Source of the DNA: Bacteroidales bacterium M2
Lineage (GTDB): Bacteria > Bacteroidota > Bacteroidia > Bacteroidales > Muribaculaceae
Reading direction: 5' to 3'
Length of the DNA stretch: 14,700 bases
Assembly (NCBI GenBank): GCA_001689415.1
Contig: LUJM01000079.1
Location: 1 to 14,700, forward strand
Of the stretch, positions 1 to 6,541 are shown one piece after another. Positions within the stretch are counted from its first letter, which is position 1. Every line of letters begins with the position of its first letter. Under the pieces are notes generated by a model. That model was given only the letters and a program-made list of their open reading frames with translations. It did no database searches and was not told the DNA's origin. The translations under genes and the position numbers were made by a program.

Positions 1-56
1 TGAATAATTTTTTAACGAACTATTGTAAATATAAATAACTCTTAAAAATAATCACT

Positions 57-815
57 ATGTCACAGACAGCCACCACAGCCGCCACTCTCCCCAATCCCGT
101 ATGCGTCACCGCGTTCATCGCTCCGCAGTCGCTCATCGAACTTTCCCTTTACACTGACGGCACAAAAGCCGCCGCAGAGGGCGAGGCCGTAGCCCCTGCC
201 GTCATCAGTGTCGGCACATATATGTCGGACCGCTCAATTTGGCACATCTGCAATTTCACCAATGCAGCGAACGCCCTCAATTACGCTTTTATGCTCAAAG
301 GCGATAACTGCCCCATTTCTAAAAATGCCATGTCGCTCTTAAAGGCCGAGATAAAGCGCACAGGTGCAATAAGCACTCGCGCCAAAGCTCGCCAAGAGGC
401 TAAGGCTCGCCAAGAGGCCGAGGCTAAAGAGCGTGCAGAGCAGGAGGCAAAGGACAAGGCAGAGGCAGAAGAGGCCGCAAAGTCTAAGCTGATTGTCGAG
501 GCCTTCTCTGCCGCCCCGCTCATGAAGCAATACGAGGATATGAAGAAAAAGCACCCCGATGCAGTCTTGCTATTCCGTTGTGGCGATTTTTACGAGTGCT
601 TTGGCGAGGATGCGCAGAAAGCCTCAGATGTCCTCGGCATCACCCTCACCACCCGAGCCAATGGCAAGGCCGATAAAATCTACCTCGCAGGCTTCCCCCA
701 CCACGCACTCGACACATATCTGCCCAAATTGGTAAGAGCTGGCCACCGCGTAGCGCTATGCGAGCAGATTGATGAGCCGAAGAAAACAAAGTCAAAACGC
801 TCGAAAATAGCCTAA
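57..815 (+). CDS. Stand-alone MutS domain I (mismatch-recognition) protein
   Basis: This 252-aa protein has three parts. Residues 1-105 are an N-terminal region I do not recognise. Residues 105-145 are rich in Ala, Glu, Lys and Arg and are probably a long helix or coiled coil. Residues 150-245 resemble domain I of the mismatch-repair protein MutS. The diagnostic motif GDFYECFGEDA lies at residues 176-186; F178 and E180 match the Phe-X-Glu pair (F36/E38 in E. coli MutS) that contacts mismatched bases. The rest of the domain follows MutS closely, including AGFPHHALDTYLPKLV and VALCEQIDEP. The connector, clamp and ATPase domains are all absent, so it cannot be a working MutS. Related MutS-N proteins occur on Bacteroidetes mobile elements, as far as I recall. 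A basic Lys-rich tail ends the protein. The start follows an A/T-rich leader typical of Bacteroidetes. Domain assignment is firm; biological role is unknown. Confidence 0.85.
   Translation: MSQTATTAATLPNPVCVTAFIAPQSLIELSLYTDGTKAAAEGEAVAPAVISVGTYMSDRSIWHICNFTNAANALNYAFMLKGDNCPISKNAMSLLKAEIKRTGAISTRAKARQEAKARQEAEAKERAEQEAKDKAEAEEAAKSKLIVEAFSAAPLMKQYEDMKKKHPDAVLLFRCGDFYECFGEDAQKASDVLGITLTTRANGKADKIYLAGFPHHALDTYLPKLVRAGHRVALCEQIDEPKKTKSKRSKIA
384..419 (+). repeat. Two tandem 18-bp repeats in the helical linker
   Basis: Two adjacent near-identical 18-bp units (384-401 and 402-419) each encode KARQEA. They lie in the charged helical linker before the MutS-like domain and point to recent slippage or duplication that lengthened the linker. 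Only two of the 18 positions differ between units. Confidence 0.75.
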
Positions 816-822
816 AAAGTGC

Positions 823-846
823 GCTCGCCTCAATATTGGGGCGAGC
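823..846. terminator. Perfect hairpin after the MutS-domain gene
   Basis: Bases 823-846 form a 24-base inverted repeat: GCTCGCC and GGCGAGC arms, extended inward by a T-G pair and CAA/TTG, giving a stem of about 11 pairs. It starts 8 bases after the stop codon at 813-815. On the + strand there is no U-run after it, so a simple intrinsic terminator is doubtful. On the - strand it is followed by GCACTTTTT, which looks more terminator-like. It may be a weak terminator or an mRNA-stabilising 3' structure. Confidence 0.4.
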
Positions 847-874
847 TACCTTCAAGGGGGACTGCGCAGCTCGC
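841..874 (+). promoter_or_regulatory. Alternative stem competing with the 823-846 hairpin
   Basis: GCGAGCT at 841-847 is complementary to AGCTCGC at 868-874. This stem shares bases 841-846 with the right arm of the 823-846 hairpin, so the two structures exclude each other. A further GCTCGCC copy at 896-902 could also pair with 840-846. This arrangement resembles an attenuator, but it may simply reflect repeated motifs. Confidence 0.25.
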
Positions 875-933
875 GGCTCAACTCTGAACGCAACCGCTCG
901 CCGTTTGTCTTTTAGAGCCATAAGTGTTACCGC

Positions 934-941
934 TAATTTTG
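934..941 (+). promoter_or_regulatory. Candidate Bacteroidetes -7 element (TAATTTTG)
   Basis: TAATTTTG followed by C matches the Bacteroidetes sigma -7 consensus TAnnTTTG exactly. The only TTTG-like upstream element is at 904-907, 26 bases away, which is longer than the usual spacing of about 19-21. Transcription would start at roughly 945-950, at or beside the ATG at 946, implying an almost leaderless message. Confidence 0.4.
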
Positions 942-945
942 CACT

Positions 946-2037
946 ATGGCAACTCAATTCATAAATTCATATCTTGACGGTGCTCTATTCGTTCCAACTT
1001 CTTCCGTCCCGAGCCTAAAGGCTTATACAGACAAGGTTAAGATTGACGTATCTATGTCTTGCGAAAATGGTGCTGACAGCGAGATAGAAACATTCTTTTC
1101 CACTTCGCTTTATTCGTTCGGCAACATAGTGGAGCTATCGGATGTCGGCTCTCTGGTCGAGGAATATTTTCGTAAACGCAACAAAGTGGCCGACTCTATT
1201 TCTATTGTTTTCGACAGCATCTCTATTGATGTGCATTTCTTGTATTGCGAGTATGCCTTGCCTGAATCATTCGACCTGGCTAAATCTTTCCTTATTGCCT
1301 CTCACGTGCAACGTGTACATCAAGATTCTATTATTGCTATTGCTACTACAAATCTTAGCTCGGGCATACCATTTATCATCAAAGCAGTCGGACATAGGAT
1401 TGGAGATAATTCTATTGCTGTGGTTGAAAAATCCGTATCCAAAGATATCAGTGCTGAAGGCGTTACTTATTTTTCAGTCTTAGAGATTCTAAAATGGGTG
1501 CTCAAAACCTCTGATACAGAAAATGATGTCGCTATACGCGACGTTATGTATTTCAGCATTGAATACTGCGGAATACAAAAGTTGTGCTACATAGTTCCTG
1601 CTCAGGCATACCTCACCTTCTCTTTCCGTAATATTTTCAATGTTGAGGAATTCTTTGATGTTGTAGGTGTGCTGACTACCAAGACCGATATTTCGCGAGA
1701 GACTGCGGTCTGCAACGGTTGCTCTAAACAGTATGATCGATATGTCAACCGTACATATCAGATAGATACAGAACCACTGACAAACGATGAAGTCTCAATC
1801 TTCGAGCAGTTAATTGCTTCTCATCATGTTTGCTTGTACCTCGATAATACCGATTTCGACATTCTCATTGACGAACACACCTGTGAACACAGTTCTGCCG
1901 ACGACGCTCTGACCACAATAAAATTTACATGGCGTTTTGCCGAGCAGCGCCCACATATTTTCGACTCTATCGTCAACGGCATTATGCCGACTCGACGGAA
2001 GATATTCGATGAAACCTTCTCTCCCGAATATGAATAG
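946..2037 (+). CDS. Unassigned phage structural-type protein
   Basis: This 363-aa protein has no signal peptide, no clear membrane segment and no catalytic motif I recognise. The C-terminal half (about residues 200-340) has a pattern I associate with conserved unassigned structural proteins of Bacteroidetes prophages: a hydrophobic strand (MYFSIEYCGI, 201-210), an aromatic-rich stretch (FSFRNIFNVEEFF, 225-237), a threonine/lysine turn, and a final strand ending FTWRFAEQ (327-334). It is probably beta-rich. It is the first gene of the block leading to the portal gene and overlaps the next gene by 8 bases, suggesting co-translation. To the eye its wobble positions are more A/T-rich than those of the genes on either side. 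The start at 946 sits beside a -7-like promoter element; the next ATG in frame is residue 37. A role as an accessory head or tail protein is inferred from position only. Confidence 0.7.
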   Translation: MATQFINSYLDGALFVPTSSVPSLKAYTDKVKIDVSMSCENGADSEIETFFSTSLYSFGNIVELSDVGSLVEEYFRKRNKVADSISIVFDSISIDVHFLYCEYALPESFDLAKSFLIASHVQRVHQDSIIAIATTNLSSGIPFIIKAVGHRIGDNSIAVVEKSVSKDISAEGVTYFSVLEILKWVLKTSDTENDVAIRDVMYFSIEYCGIQKLCYIVPAQAYLTFSFRNIFNVEEFFDVVGVLTTKTDISRETAVCNGCSKQYDRYVNRTYQIDTEPLTNDEVSIFEQLIASHHVCLYLDNTDFDILIDEHTCEHSSADDALTTIKFTWRFAEQRPHIFDSIVNGIMPTRRKIFDETFSPEYE

Positions 2038-2263
2038 TGCAATCCATATCTCTGCAGCTCGAAAGATGCTCGACTCCGGGCAGCCGGTCACGCTTACCTA
2101 TGTGAAGAAAAACGGTCAGATTATGACCGCTAATAACGTCGTTTCGCTCCGATATGACTTCTACACCGGTATGCGTACGATTAAGCTCTTGCACAATGGT
2201 CAGAAGAAATCAATCCATGATGTCTGCATCATTGGAATTAACGATTTTGAAGTATTCTTATAA
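2030..2263 (+). CDS. Small conserved-type phage protein, 77 aa
   Basis: The open frame extends upstream to 1937, but I place the start at the ATG at 2030, giving 77 residues and an 8-base overlap with the preceding gene, in keeping with the close packing here. The earlier ATG would add 31 residues that lie wholly inside the upstream gene and look like an out-of-frame shadow of it. The protein has a basic centre (VKKNGQI, LLHNGQKKSI) and a hydrophobic end (VCIIGINDFEVFL). It is probably a small beta-rich fold. From memory, similar small proteins occur in Bacteroidetes prophages next to portal genes; I know no function. It ends 18 bases before the portal start. Confidence 0.65.
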   Translation: MNSAIHISAARKMLDSGQPVTLTYVKKNGQIMTANNVVSLRYDFYTGMRTIKLLHNGQKKSIHDVCIIGINDFEVFL

Positions 2264-2281
2264 ACCTCTCACTCTCTCCCA
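2264..2281 (+). promoter_or_regulatory. Pyrimidine-rich leader before the portal start
   Basis: The 18 bases between the previous stop and the portal ATG are almost all C and T, with no purine-rich Shine-Dalgarno sequence. Similar CT tracts precede the starts at 13220 and 14002. Confidence 0.45.
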
Positions 2282-3658
2282 ATGGAAGACAATATTTTTG
2301 ACTGTTTCTCTATCGAGACATTGCCGTTGAGTAATGCCAGGGTTGCCTTCGTAACGAAGACAACTGAGGTGTTCCGTGATTGCAGCCGTTTCAATACTCG
2401 TATGACTCCGGACGGAAAGGAATATATTTCGTGGGGCGCTGACGACCAACTGCCTTACAAAATAATCCGTTACATCGAGGAAGACGAAACACTTTCGACA
2501 TGTCAGGTCTTTAACGCCGAGGTTTGTTATGGTAGCGGTTTGCGCTATTGCACCGAAGATGCATCGCCTCTGGTCAAGACCCAGGTCGAGGACTTCCTTA
2601 TTGACAATCCGCTTCCCGATTATTTCCTCGGGGTCTGCCAGGACCTCAAGCACTTTAATTTTGCCGTTTCGGTTATTATCCTCAATGAAGATGGCGACCA
2701 AATTGTCGAGCTGCACCGCAAACCGGCATGTTATTGCCGCTTTGCTCCGGCAGATCCGAAATCCGGTCGCCTTACAAAAATCATCTTCGGACAGTTCCGC
2801 GACACGCAGCCGGCCGACAAGTTCGAGGAAATCGAACTCCTCGACCCTCGCTCCCCATGGCGCGATCTTCAACAGCGCATGGGGCTCAGAGCTTCACGTG
2901 GCGATGCTGCCAAATCGACGCAACGCAAATTTGCTATCCTGACCCGATTCCCGGGGGTGGACTCGCCTTATTACCCGATACCGCATTACGCGGCTCTGTT
3001 CAAAGGCTCGTGGTATAACATAAAGAGGCTCATCGGCGAGGCTAAGATGTCGAAGCTTCAAAACGCCGCTCCGATTAAGTATGTTATCGAGATTTCGCCC
3101 AGATATTGGGATAATCTTTTCAAGGATCACAAAATCTCACGCTCTGAGGACCAGCAGAAGCTGATGAACGAAAAGAAACGTGAAATGCTCGAATTCTTGA
3201 CGAACCATGAAAACACAGGCTCGGTACTCTTTACCGGCAAGTCGATTTCTCTTGACGGCAAAGGAGAAACTCCTGACATTACCGTCAACTGCATCGACTC
3301 TAAAACCAAGGAAGGCGGCGATTGGGAGTCGGATATCGCCGAAGCTGTGAACATGGTTTGCTTTACCATGCGCGTTCACTCTAACCTCGTCGGCTCTGTG
3401 CCCGGCAAAGCGCAAACCAACAACTCAGGCTCTGACAAGCGCGAACTCTATACAATCGCACAGGCCCTACAAAAGCCTTATCATGACCTTCTGTTCCTGC
3501 CTCACGAGATAATCATCCGCTTTAATAAGTGGAAGGGTGTACACCCTGACTGCCCCTTTATCCAGCTTACAACGCTTGACGAGCATTCCGACGCAAAAGA
3601 AGTAACCTCTAAAAATCCTAAAACCAATGAGACCGACAGAAAGTCACATTCCTCATAA
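2282..3658 (+). CDS. Phage portal protein
   Basis: The portal forms the dodecameric channel at the capsid vertex through which DNA enters and leaves and on which the tail connector is built. This 458-aa protein has the usual length and pattern of Bacteroidetes phage portals. Near the N-terminus is a W-G-x-D-D-x-L-P motif (residues 51-58), followed by a helix and a G-S-G-L turn (84-87). The centre has GSWYNIKRLIGEAKMSKLQN (242-261), fitting the long helical clip/stem region. Residues 367-390 carry the conserved GS-x-PGKAQTNNSGSDKREL stretch, then a helix and a hydrophobic strand (HEIIIRF, 408-414). The final 40 residues are hydrophilic and are partly duplicated in the next ORF. Residues 450-458 look like an extension past the ancestral stop. 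It heads the connector block at 2282-6484. No terminase gene precedes it in this window, which is unusual for a portal. Confidence 0.8.
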   Translation: MEDNIFDCFSIETLPLSNARVAFVTKTTEVFRDCSRFNTRMTPDGKEYISWGADDQLPYKIIRYIEEDETLSTCQVFNAEVCYGSGLRYCTEDASPLVKTQVEDFLIDNPLPDYFLGVCQDLKHFNFAVSVIILNEDGDQIVELHRKPACYCRFAPADPKSGRLTKIIFGQFRDTQPADKFEEIELLDPRSPWRDLQQRMGLRASRGDAAKSTQRKFAILTRFPGVDSPYYPIPHYAALFKGSWYNIKRLIGEAKMSKLQNAAPIKYVIEISPRYWDNLFKDHKISRSEDQQKLMNEKKREMLEFLTNHENTGSVLFTGKSISLDGKGETPDITVNCIDSKTKEGGDWESDIAEAVNMVCFTMRVHSNLVGSVPGKAQTNNSGSDKRELYTIAQALQKPYHDLLFLPHEIIIRFNKWKGVHPDCPFIQLTTLDEHSDAKEVTSKNPKTNETDRKSHSS

Positions 3659-4123
3659 TTAAATCCATAATCGCAATGAACACCGACAACCTGACTAATG
3701 TAATCATCGGGGGTGAAATCCAAAACATACCGAATGTGGTCGAGGACAAACAGTGTCCCGTCGATAAGCTCGCTCCATTTGAGGAGTCCGATAAGTTCTG
3801 GTTTTGCTCTGAAGATACATTCACTGATGACACTCTTAGTGTCGGCATAGATATTGAACAGTGGAAAAACTCACACCCTGACGTCCCTTATATTAAGGCA
3901 TCTGCTATTGATATGAGCGCCGATGCTAAAAACGTAACACCTAAAGACTTCAATAACAATGAACACTGATAATCTGACTAATGAAGTCATTAAGCGTTAT
4001 ATCCCGAACATACTGACAGAGGCAGAGGGGGAAACACCGCTTGCCGAAAAACTCGCTCCTTTCATTGAGTCCGCTAAGTTGTGGCTCGAAACCGAATATC
4101 TCGGTCCCGAGGACTTTCTTAGC
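3527..4123 (+). repeat. Diverged tandem duplication of a gene junction
   Basis: The end of the portal gene and the start of the following gene are present twice. The portal tail at 3527-3628 aligns without gaps to 3859-3960 (offset 332), with 15 of 34 residues identical, including W-K, HPD, DAK and VT. The gene start at 3676-3840 aligns without gaps to 3959-4123 (offset 283), with 25 of 55 residues identical, including MNTDNLTN and KLAPF at the same residue numbers. The two offsets differ by 49 bases, exactly the stretch 3627-3675 present only in the first copy. The divergence shows an old event kept under some constraint. Confidence 0.8.
3676..3969 (+). CDS. Chimeric 97-aa ORF from junction duplication
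   Basis: Residues 1-57 are a diverged copy of the N-terminus of the next protein (3959-4771): MNTDNLTN is identical, KLAPF falls at residues 31-35 in both, and 25 of the first 55 residues match without gaps. Residues 61-97 are a diverged copy of the portal C-terminus: QWKNSHPDVPYI matches KWKGVHPDCPFI and DAKNVTPK matches DAKEVTSK. The ORF is therefore the head of one gene fused to the tail of its upstream neighbour, as expected when a segment spanning a gene junction is duplicated in tandem. It starts 17 bases after the portal stop and overlaps the next gene by 11 bases. An open frame despite strong divergence suggests it may be translated. Function is unknown; it could be a harmless remnant or a small connector-binding protein. 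Confidence 0.6.
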   Translation: MNTDNLTNVIIGGEIQNIPNVVEDKQCPVDKLAPFEESDKFWFCSEDTFTDDTLSVGIDIEQWKNSHPDVPYIKASAIDMSADAKNVTPKDFNNNEH

Positions 4124-4771
4124 GAAGCACACAATGAATTTGCACAGAAAATCATCGTCAAAAAGGCTTTTGCCGACGCAGTTCCATCGCTCGACCTTAT
4201 CATCACGCCTAACGGCATGGCCGTTATCAATACTGATAACATGGCCCCGGCATCGAAGGAGCGTGTCGAAAGGCTCGTCGCTTCGCTCCGGAATTATGTC
4301 AGCGCAAATCTTTATATCCTTCTTGACATCTGCCACTCTTACGAGGCATGGCGTATGTCGGAGAGAGGTCAGTATTTCTGTGGCTCTTTCATCAACTCAC
4401 CGAAGGACTGCGACGATGCTGACCTCGACATCCCTTTCGAGGAAGCTCGTCGCCGTGCAATCCTGTTCGAGTCTGCCCTTGCTGAACGCTATATCGGCCG
4501 AGAGACGATGAATGCAATCCGCTCTGATTATAACAGTCGAGTCATTAGCCAGACTCATCCACTCGTCGCCCTTATCCGGAGCATACTCGTGTATGTGATT
4601 GCGCCTGATAAGTTTTTCATCGATCAGAACCATGTATGGCACGCCGCACGCCCTGTCCTGAACGAACTTAATTATCATCCAAAATATAAAGAGCTGTGGG
4701 AGTCTGAAATGGGCGACAAATTCAAAACCGCAGTATTCATCAATAACGTTAAAGGCGGTTTTTTCTTCTGA
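3959..4771 (+). CDS. Head-tail connector-like protein
   Basis: This 270-aa protein lies directly after the portal region, where head-completion or adaptor proteins are usual. It looks largely helical, with LVASLRNYVSANLYILLDI at about residues 105-123. I believe it resembles an unassigned protein family (DUF6712-type) found beside portals in Bacteroidetes phages, but I cannot confirm that here. Its N-terminus (residues 1-55) is duplicated in the preceding 97-aa ORF. It ends in an unusual Phe-Phe-Phe encoded by a T-rich run that also forms a candidate -1 frameshift site just before the stop. The stop overlaps the next start (TGATG), implying translational coupling. A role in joining portal to tail is inferred from position. 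Confidence 0.7.
   Translation: MNTDNLTNEVIKRYIPNILTEAEGETPLAEKLAPFIESAKLWLETEYLGPEDFLSEAHNEFAQKIIVKKAFADAVPSLDLIITPNGMAVINTDNMAPASKERVERLVASLRNYVSANLYILLDICHSYEAWRMSERGQYFCGSFINSPKDCDDADLDIPFEEARRRAILFESALAERYIGRETMNAIRSDYNSRVISQTHPLVALIRSILVYVIAPDKFFIDQNHVWHAARPVLNELNYHPKYKELWESEMGDKFKTAVFINNVKGGFFF
4759..4765 (+). other. Candidate -1 ribosomal frameshift heptamer
   Basis: The zero-frame codons GGT TTT TTC TTC TGA end the 270-aa gene. Bases 4759-4765 read T TTT TTC, which fits the X XXY YYZ slippery pattern in the correct phase. After a -1 slip the ribosome would read CTT, CTG and then the ATG at 4771 in the frame of the next gene, giving one fused polypeptide of about 530 residues. I see no convincing downstream stem or pseudoknot. 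Confidence 0.35.
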
Positions 4772-5553
4772 TGTACGCTCTTAATCTCTCTGTCCCGGCT
4801 TCATGGTCGGAGCTCTCGCAGGAACAGCTTGCTTTCCTGCTCAAGACCATTGCCTCTGTAAACCGTGCGAACATCAACAAGCCTTTCCGTTCGATTGAGG
4901 ATTTCTCGGCTCAGACCTCCGCTCAGGTCGCTACTTATTGCCTGTTCCGCTGGAACGGCTTGACTGTCGTTACTCCTTATGCCGACGACTGGCTCATCGC
5001 CCATGGCGGACATGAGCTCCGTGTCAGGGAAGCGGATATCGCTGCTGCAACAGCAGCCCTGGGGTGGATTAACGAGCTTCCCGATGAACCGGTCAGACTT
5101 GACTCTATCGACGGCGCTACTGCTGTAGCGGCTGAGCTTGATGACTCTTTCTCTTTCGATGACTGGCTTTCTTGCGAAGCTCTTTGGCAGGGATATCAGG
5201 TTGTCAAGTCTGAACAATTCCTGCAGCAAATGGCAGAAGTCCTTTATCGGAAACCGGGCATCAAGCTCCGGGAGCATGAAACCCTCTCGATTTTCTATTG
5301 GTGGGCCGGTCTGAAAAACCATTGCAACCTTCTTTATCCTAATTTCTTTCAGCCGGCAGCGCCCGGAACTGCTGTTGAGCCGGACCGCGATATGTTGCGC
5401 CGCAACATGGATGCGCAGATCCGTGCGCTTACCAAAGGCGATATTACCAAGGAGGAACACATCCTTTCTCTCCCTGCTCATCGTGCCCTTACCGAGCTTG
5501 ACGCTCTGGCAAGGGAATATGAAGAACTTAACCGCAAGTACCCCCCTAAATAA
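4771..5553 (+). CDS. Conserved-type phage protein, possible tail assembly chaperone
   Basis: This 260-aa protein begins at the TGATG overlap with the previous gene and ends in a TAATG overlap with the next. It has no signal peptide or enzyme motif that I recognise. The N-terminus (SWSELSQEQLAFLLKTIASVN) is helical. The middle carries FRWNGLTVV and an acidic stretch. The part from about residue 170 has LSIFYWWAGLKNHCNLLYPNFFQP, and a charged C-terminal helix (MDAQIRALTKGDITKEE, then ALTELDALAREYEEL) precedes the stop. From memory, similar proteins recur in Bacteroidetes prophages in this gene order. Its position and the candidate frameshift at its start suggest, weakly, a tail assembly chaperone analogous to lambda gpG/gpGT. 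No tape-measure gene is nearby to support that. Confidence 0.65.
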   Translation: MYALNLSVPASWSELSQEQLAFLLKTIASVNRANINKPFRSIEDFSAQTSAQVATYCLFRWNGLTVVTPYADDWLIAHGGHELRVREADIAAATAALGWINELPDEPVRLDSIDGATAVAAELDDSFSFDDWLSCEALWQGYQVVKSEQFLQQMAEVLYRKPGIKLREHETLSIFYWWAGLKNHCNLLYPNFFQPAAPGTAVEPDRDMLRRNMDAQIRALTKGDITKEEHILSLPAHRALTELDALAREYEELNRKYPPK

Positions 5554-6059
5554 TGGATAATAACTCTTTCAACTGGGACTCAGCCTCTTTTTTCGAGAGG
5601 CTGACTGCCGCAAATAAATTTGCCAAGGATAACGGCTTCGCATTCGAGCGTGTGTCTTCTCTTGAAGGCTTCCACGCCCTTATCTCCAAGGCTCTGTCGA
5701 CAAAGGCTTACGTCGCCGTTAGCGATACTTCTTCCGGAGGCATCGACCTTAACAACACTCCGCACACGCGCCGCGTAAAAACGGTGTTCCTGTTTATGCG
5801 CCACAAGGTTGATGATGCCAAGGCGCGACAGGCTTGCCTTGACAAGATGAATGAGCTGTTTCGACAATTCATGTCTGTTCTCATTCAGGAGAAAACACGA
5901 CTTAGGGAAAACAGTATCTATCTCGATGACCGCATTTCGTTCACCGAGATAGACAAATATTTCTACACCGGCGGAGCTTGTGCCTTCTTTCAGATTGCCG
6001 TCGATACTTTCACTAACCTTGTATATAATCCTGACGAATGGCTCAGCGAGATCCTATAG
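5553..6059 (+). CDS. Small neck or tail-completion candidate, 168 aa
   Basis: The gene starts at a TAATG overlap with the previous gene and overlaps the next one by 22 bases, so translation of the three is probably coupled. The protein begins with a helical stretch (SASFFERLTAANKFAKDNG). A central strand (VKTVFLFMRHKV, about residues 75-86) is followed by a charged helix, and the end is aromatic (YFYTGGACAFFQIAVDTF). Length, alternating alpha/beta pattern and placement just before an HK97-gp10-like gene fit a head-tail joining or tail-terminator protein. I recognise no specific family, so the role is inferred from position. Confidence 0.65.
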   Translation: MDNNSFNWDSASFFERLTAANKFAKDNGFAFERVSSLEGFHALISKALSTKAYVAVSDTSSGGIDLNNTPHTRRVKTVFLFMRHKVDDAKARQACLDKMNELFRQFMSVLIQEKTRLRENSIYLDDRISFTEIDKYFYTGGACAFFQIAVDTFTNLVYNPDEWLSEIL

Positions 6060-6484
6060 CCGAAAGAGAAAAATTTGTCGAGGGTTGGAATAAAACCATG
6101 GTCGACATATGGACCGAGCGAATACGATTGCTAAATGTTATCGATACCGGCTCGCTACTGGCTTCGCCTATTCGGTTGCCTGTGCAAGCAGACGGACGAT
6201 TCTATGATATTACTCTCTCTCAGTCTTTCCTTGAATATGGTTTGTGGCAGGACCTTGGCACCGGCCGTGAAACGCCTATCGGAAACCCCGGCGACATTGG
6301 ACATGACAAGGTCCGAGAGCGCCGGCGTTGGTTCTCTATAAAATATTATTCCTCGATTATGAAACTCCGAGACTTCATGGCTCAGTCTCTCGGTGAAGAA
6401 TTCAAATCAATGTTCTGTAATGCTCTTGATGCCGACCGTATGCGCCACAGATCCGAATATTACCACCGAAAAGGCCTTAGTTAA
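6038..6484 (+). CDS. HK97 gp10-like neck protein candidate
   Basis: This 148-aa basic protein has the pattern of HK97-gp10-like head-tail connector or tail-completion proteins: an N-terminal helix (REKFVEGWNKTMVDIWTERI), the sequence VIDTGSLLASP (about residues 34-44), a strand and then F-L-E-Y-G-L-W-Q-D-L-G-T-G (about residues 64-76). The Y-G-x-W-x-D-x-GTG motif is characteristic of the Bacteroidetes versions I recall. A basic segment (KVRERRRWFSIKYYSSIMKLRDFM) and a C-terminal helix follow. Such proteins complete the neck between portal and tail. The start at 6038 lies 22 bases inside the previous gene; the next ATG is residue 21 and would remove the conserved helix, so the earlier start is preferred. 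It is the last gene of the connector block. Confidence 0.7.
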   Translation: MAQRDPIAEREKFVEGWNKTMVDIWTERIRLLNVIDTGSLLASPIRLPVQADGRFYDITLSQSFLEYGLWQDLGTGRETPIGNPGDIGHDKVRERRRWFSIKYYSSIMKLRDFMAQSLGEEFKSMFCNALDADRMRHRSEYYHRKGLS

Positions 6485-6513
6485 GTGTCTTTTATAGCTC
6501 CGAGCTTTACAGA

Positions 6514-6521
6514 TACCTTTG
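6514..6521 (+). promoter_or_regulatory. Candidate -7 element for the fibre gene (TACCTTTG)
   Basis: TACCTTTG followed by C matches the Bacteroidetes -7 consensus TAnnTTTG exactly. It lies in the 57-bp gap before the giant gene, about 20 bases before its ATG, so a start near 6526-6530 would leave a leader of about 12-16 bases. The -33 region (6489-6494) is T-rich but lacks a clear TTTG. It would allow the fibre gene to be transcribed separately from the connector genes. Confidence 0.45.
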
Positions 6522-6541
6522 CTTAGATTCATCCATTTTAT

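Noticed and set aside
1..56. Promoter for the first gene
   Set aside because: The stretch is very A/T-rich but holds no TAnnTTTG match, so no site can be named; the leading TGA may be the end of an upstream gene but a single codon cannot show it.
384..419. CRISPR-like repeat
   Set aside because: There are only two adjacent coding repeats with no spacers; no CRISPR array, tRNA or insertion sequence was seen anywhere in the window.
1937..2029. N-terminal extension of the small gene at 2030-2263
   Set aside because: It lies inside the upstream gene in another frame; the ATG at 2030 gives a compact overlap and a more protein-like N-terminus.
5541..5553. A second slippery heptamer, C CCC CCT, just before the TAATG overlap
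   Set aside because: After a -1 slip the next codon is TAA at 5547-5549, so no fusion with the downstream gene can form.
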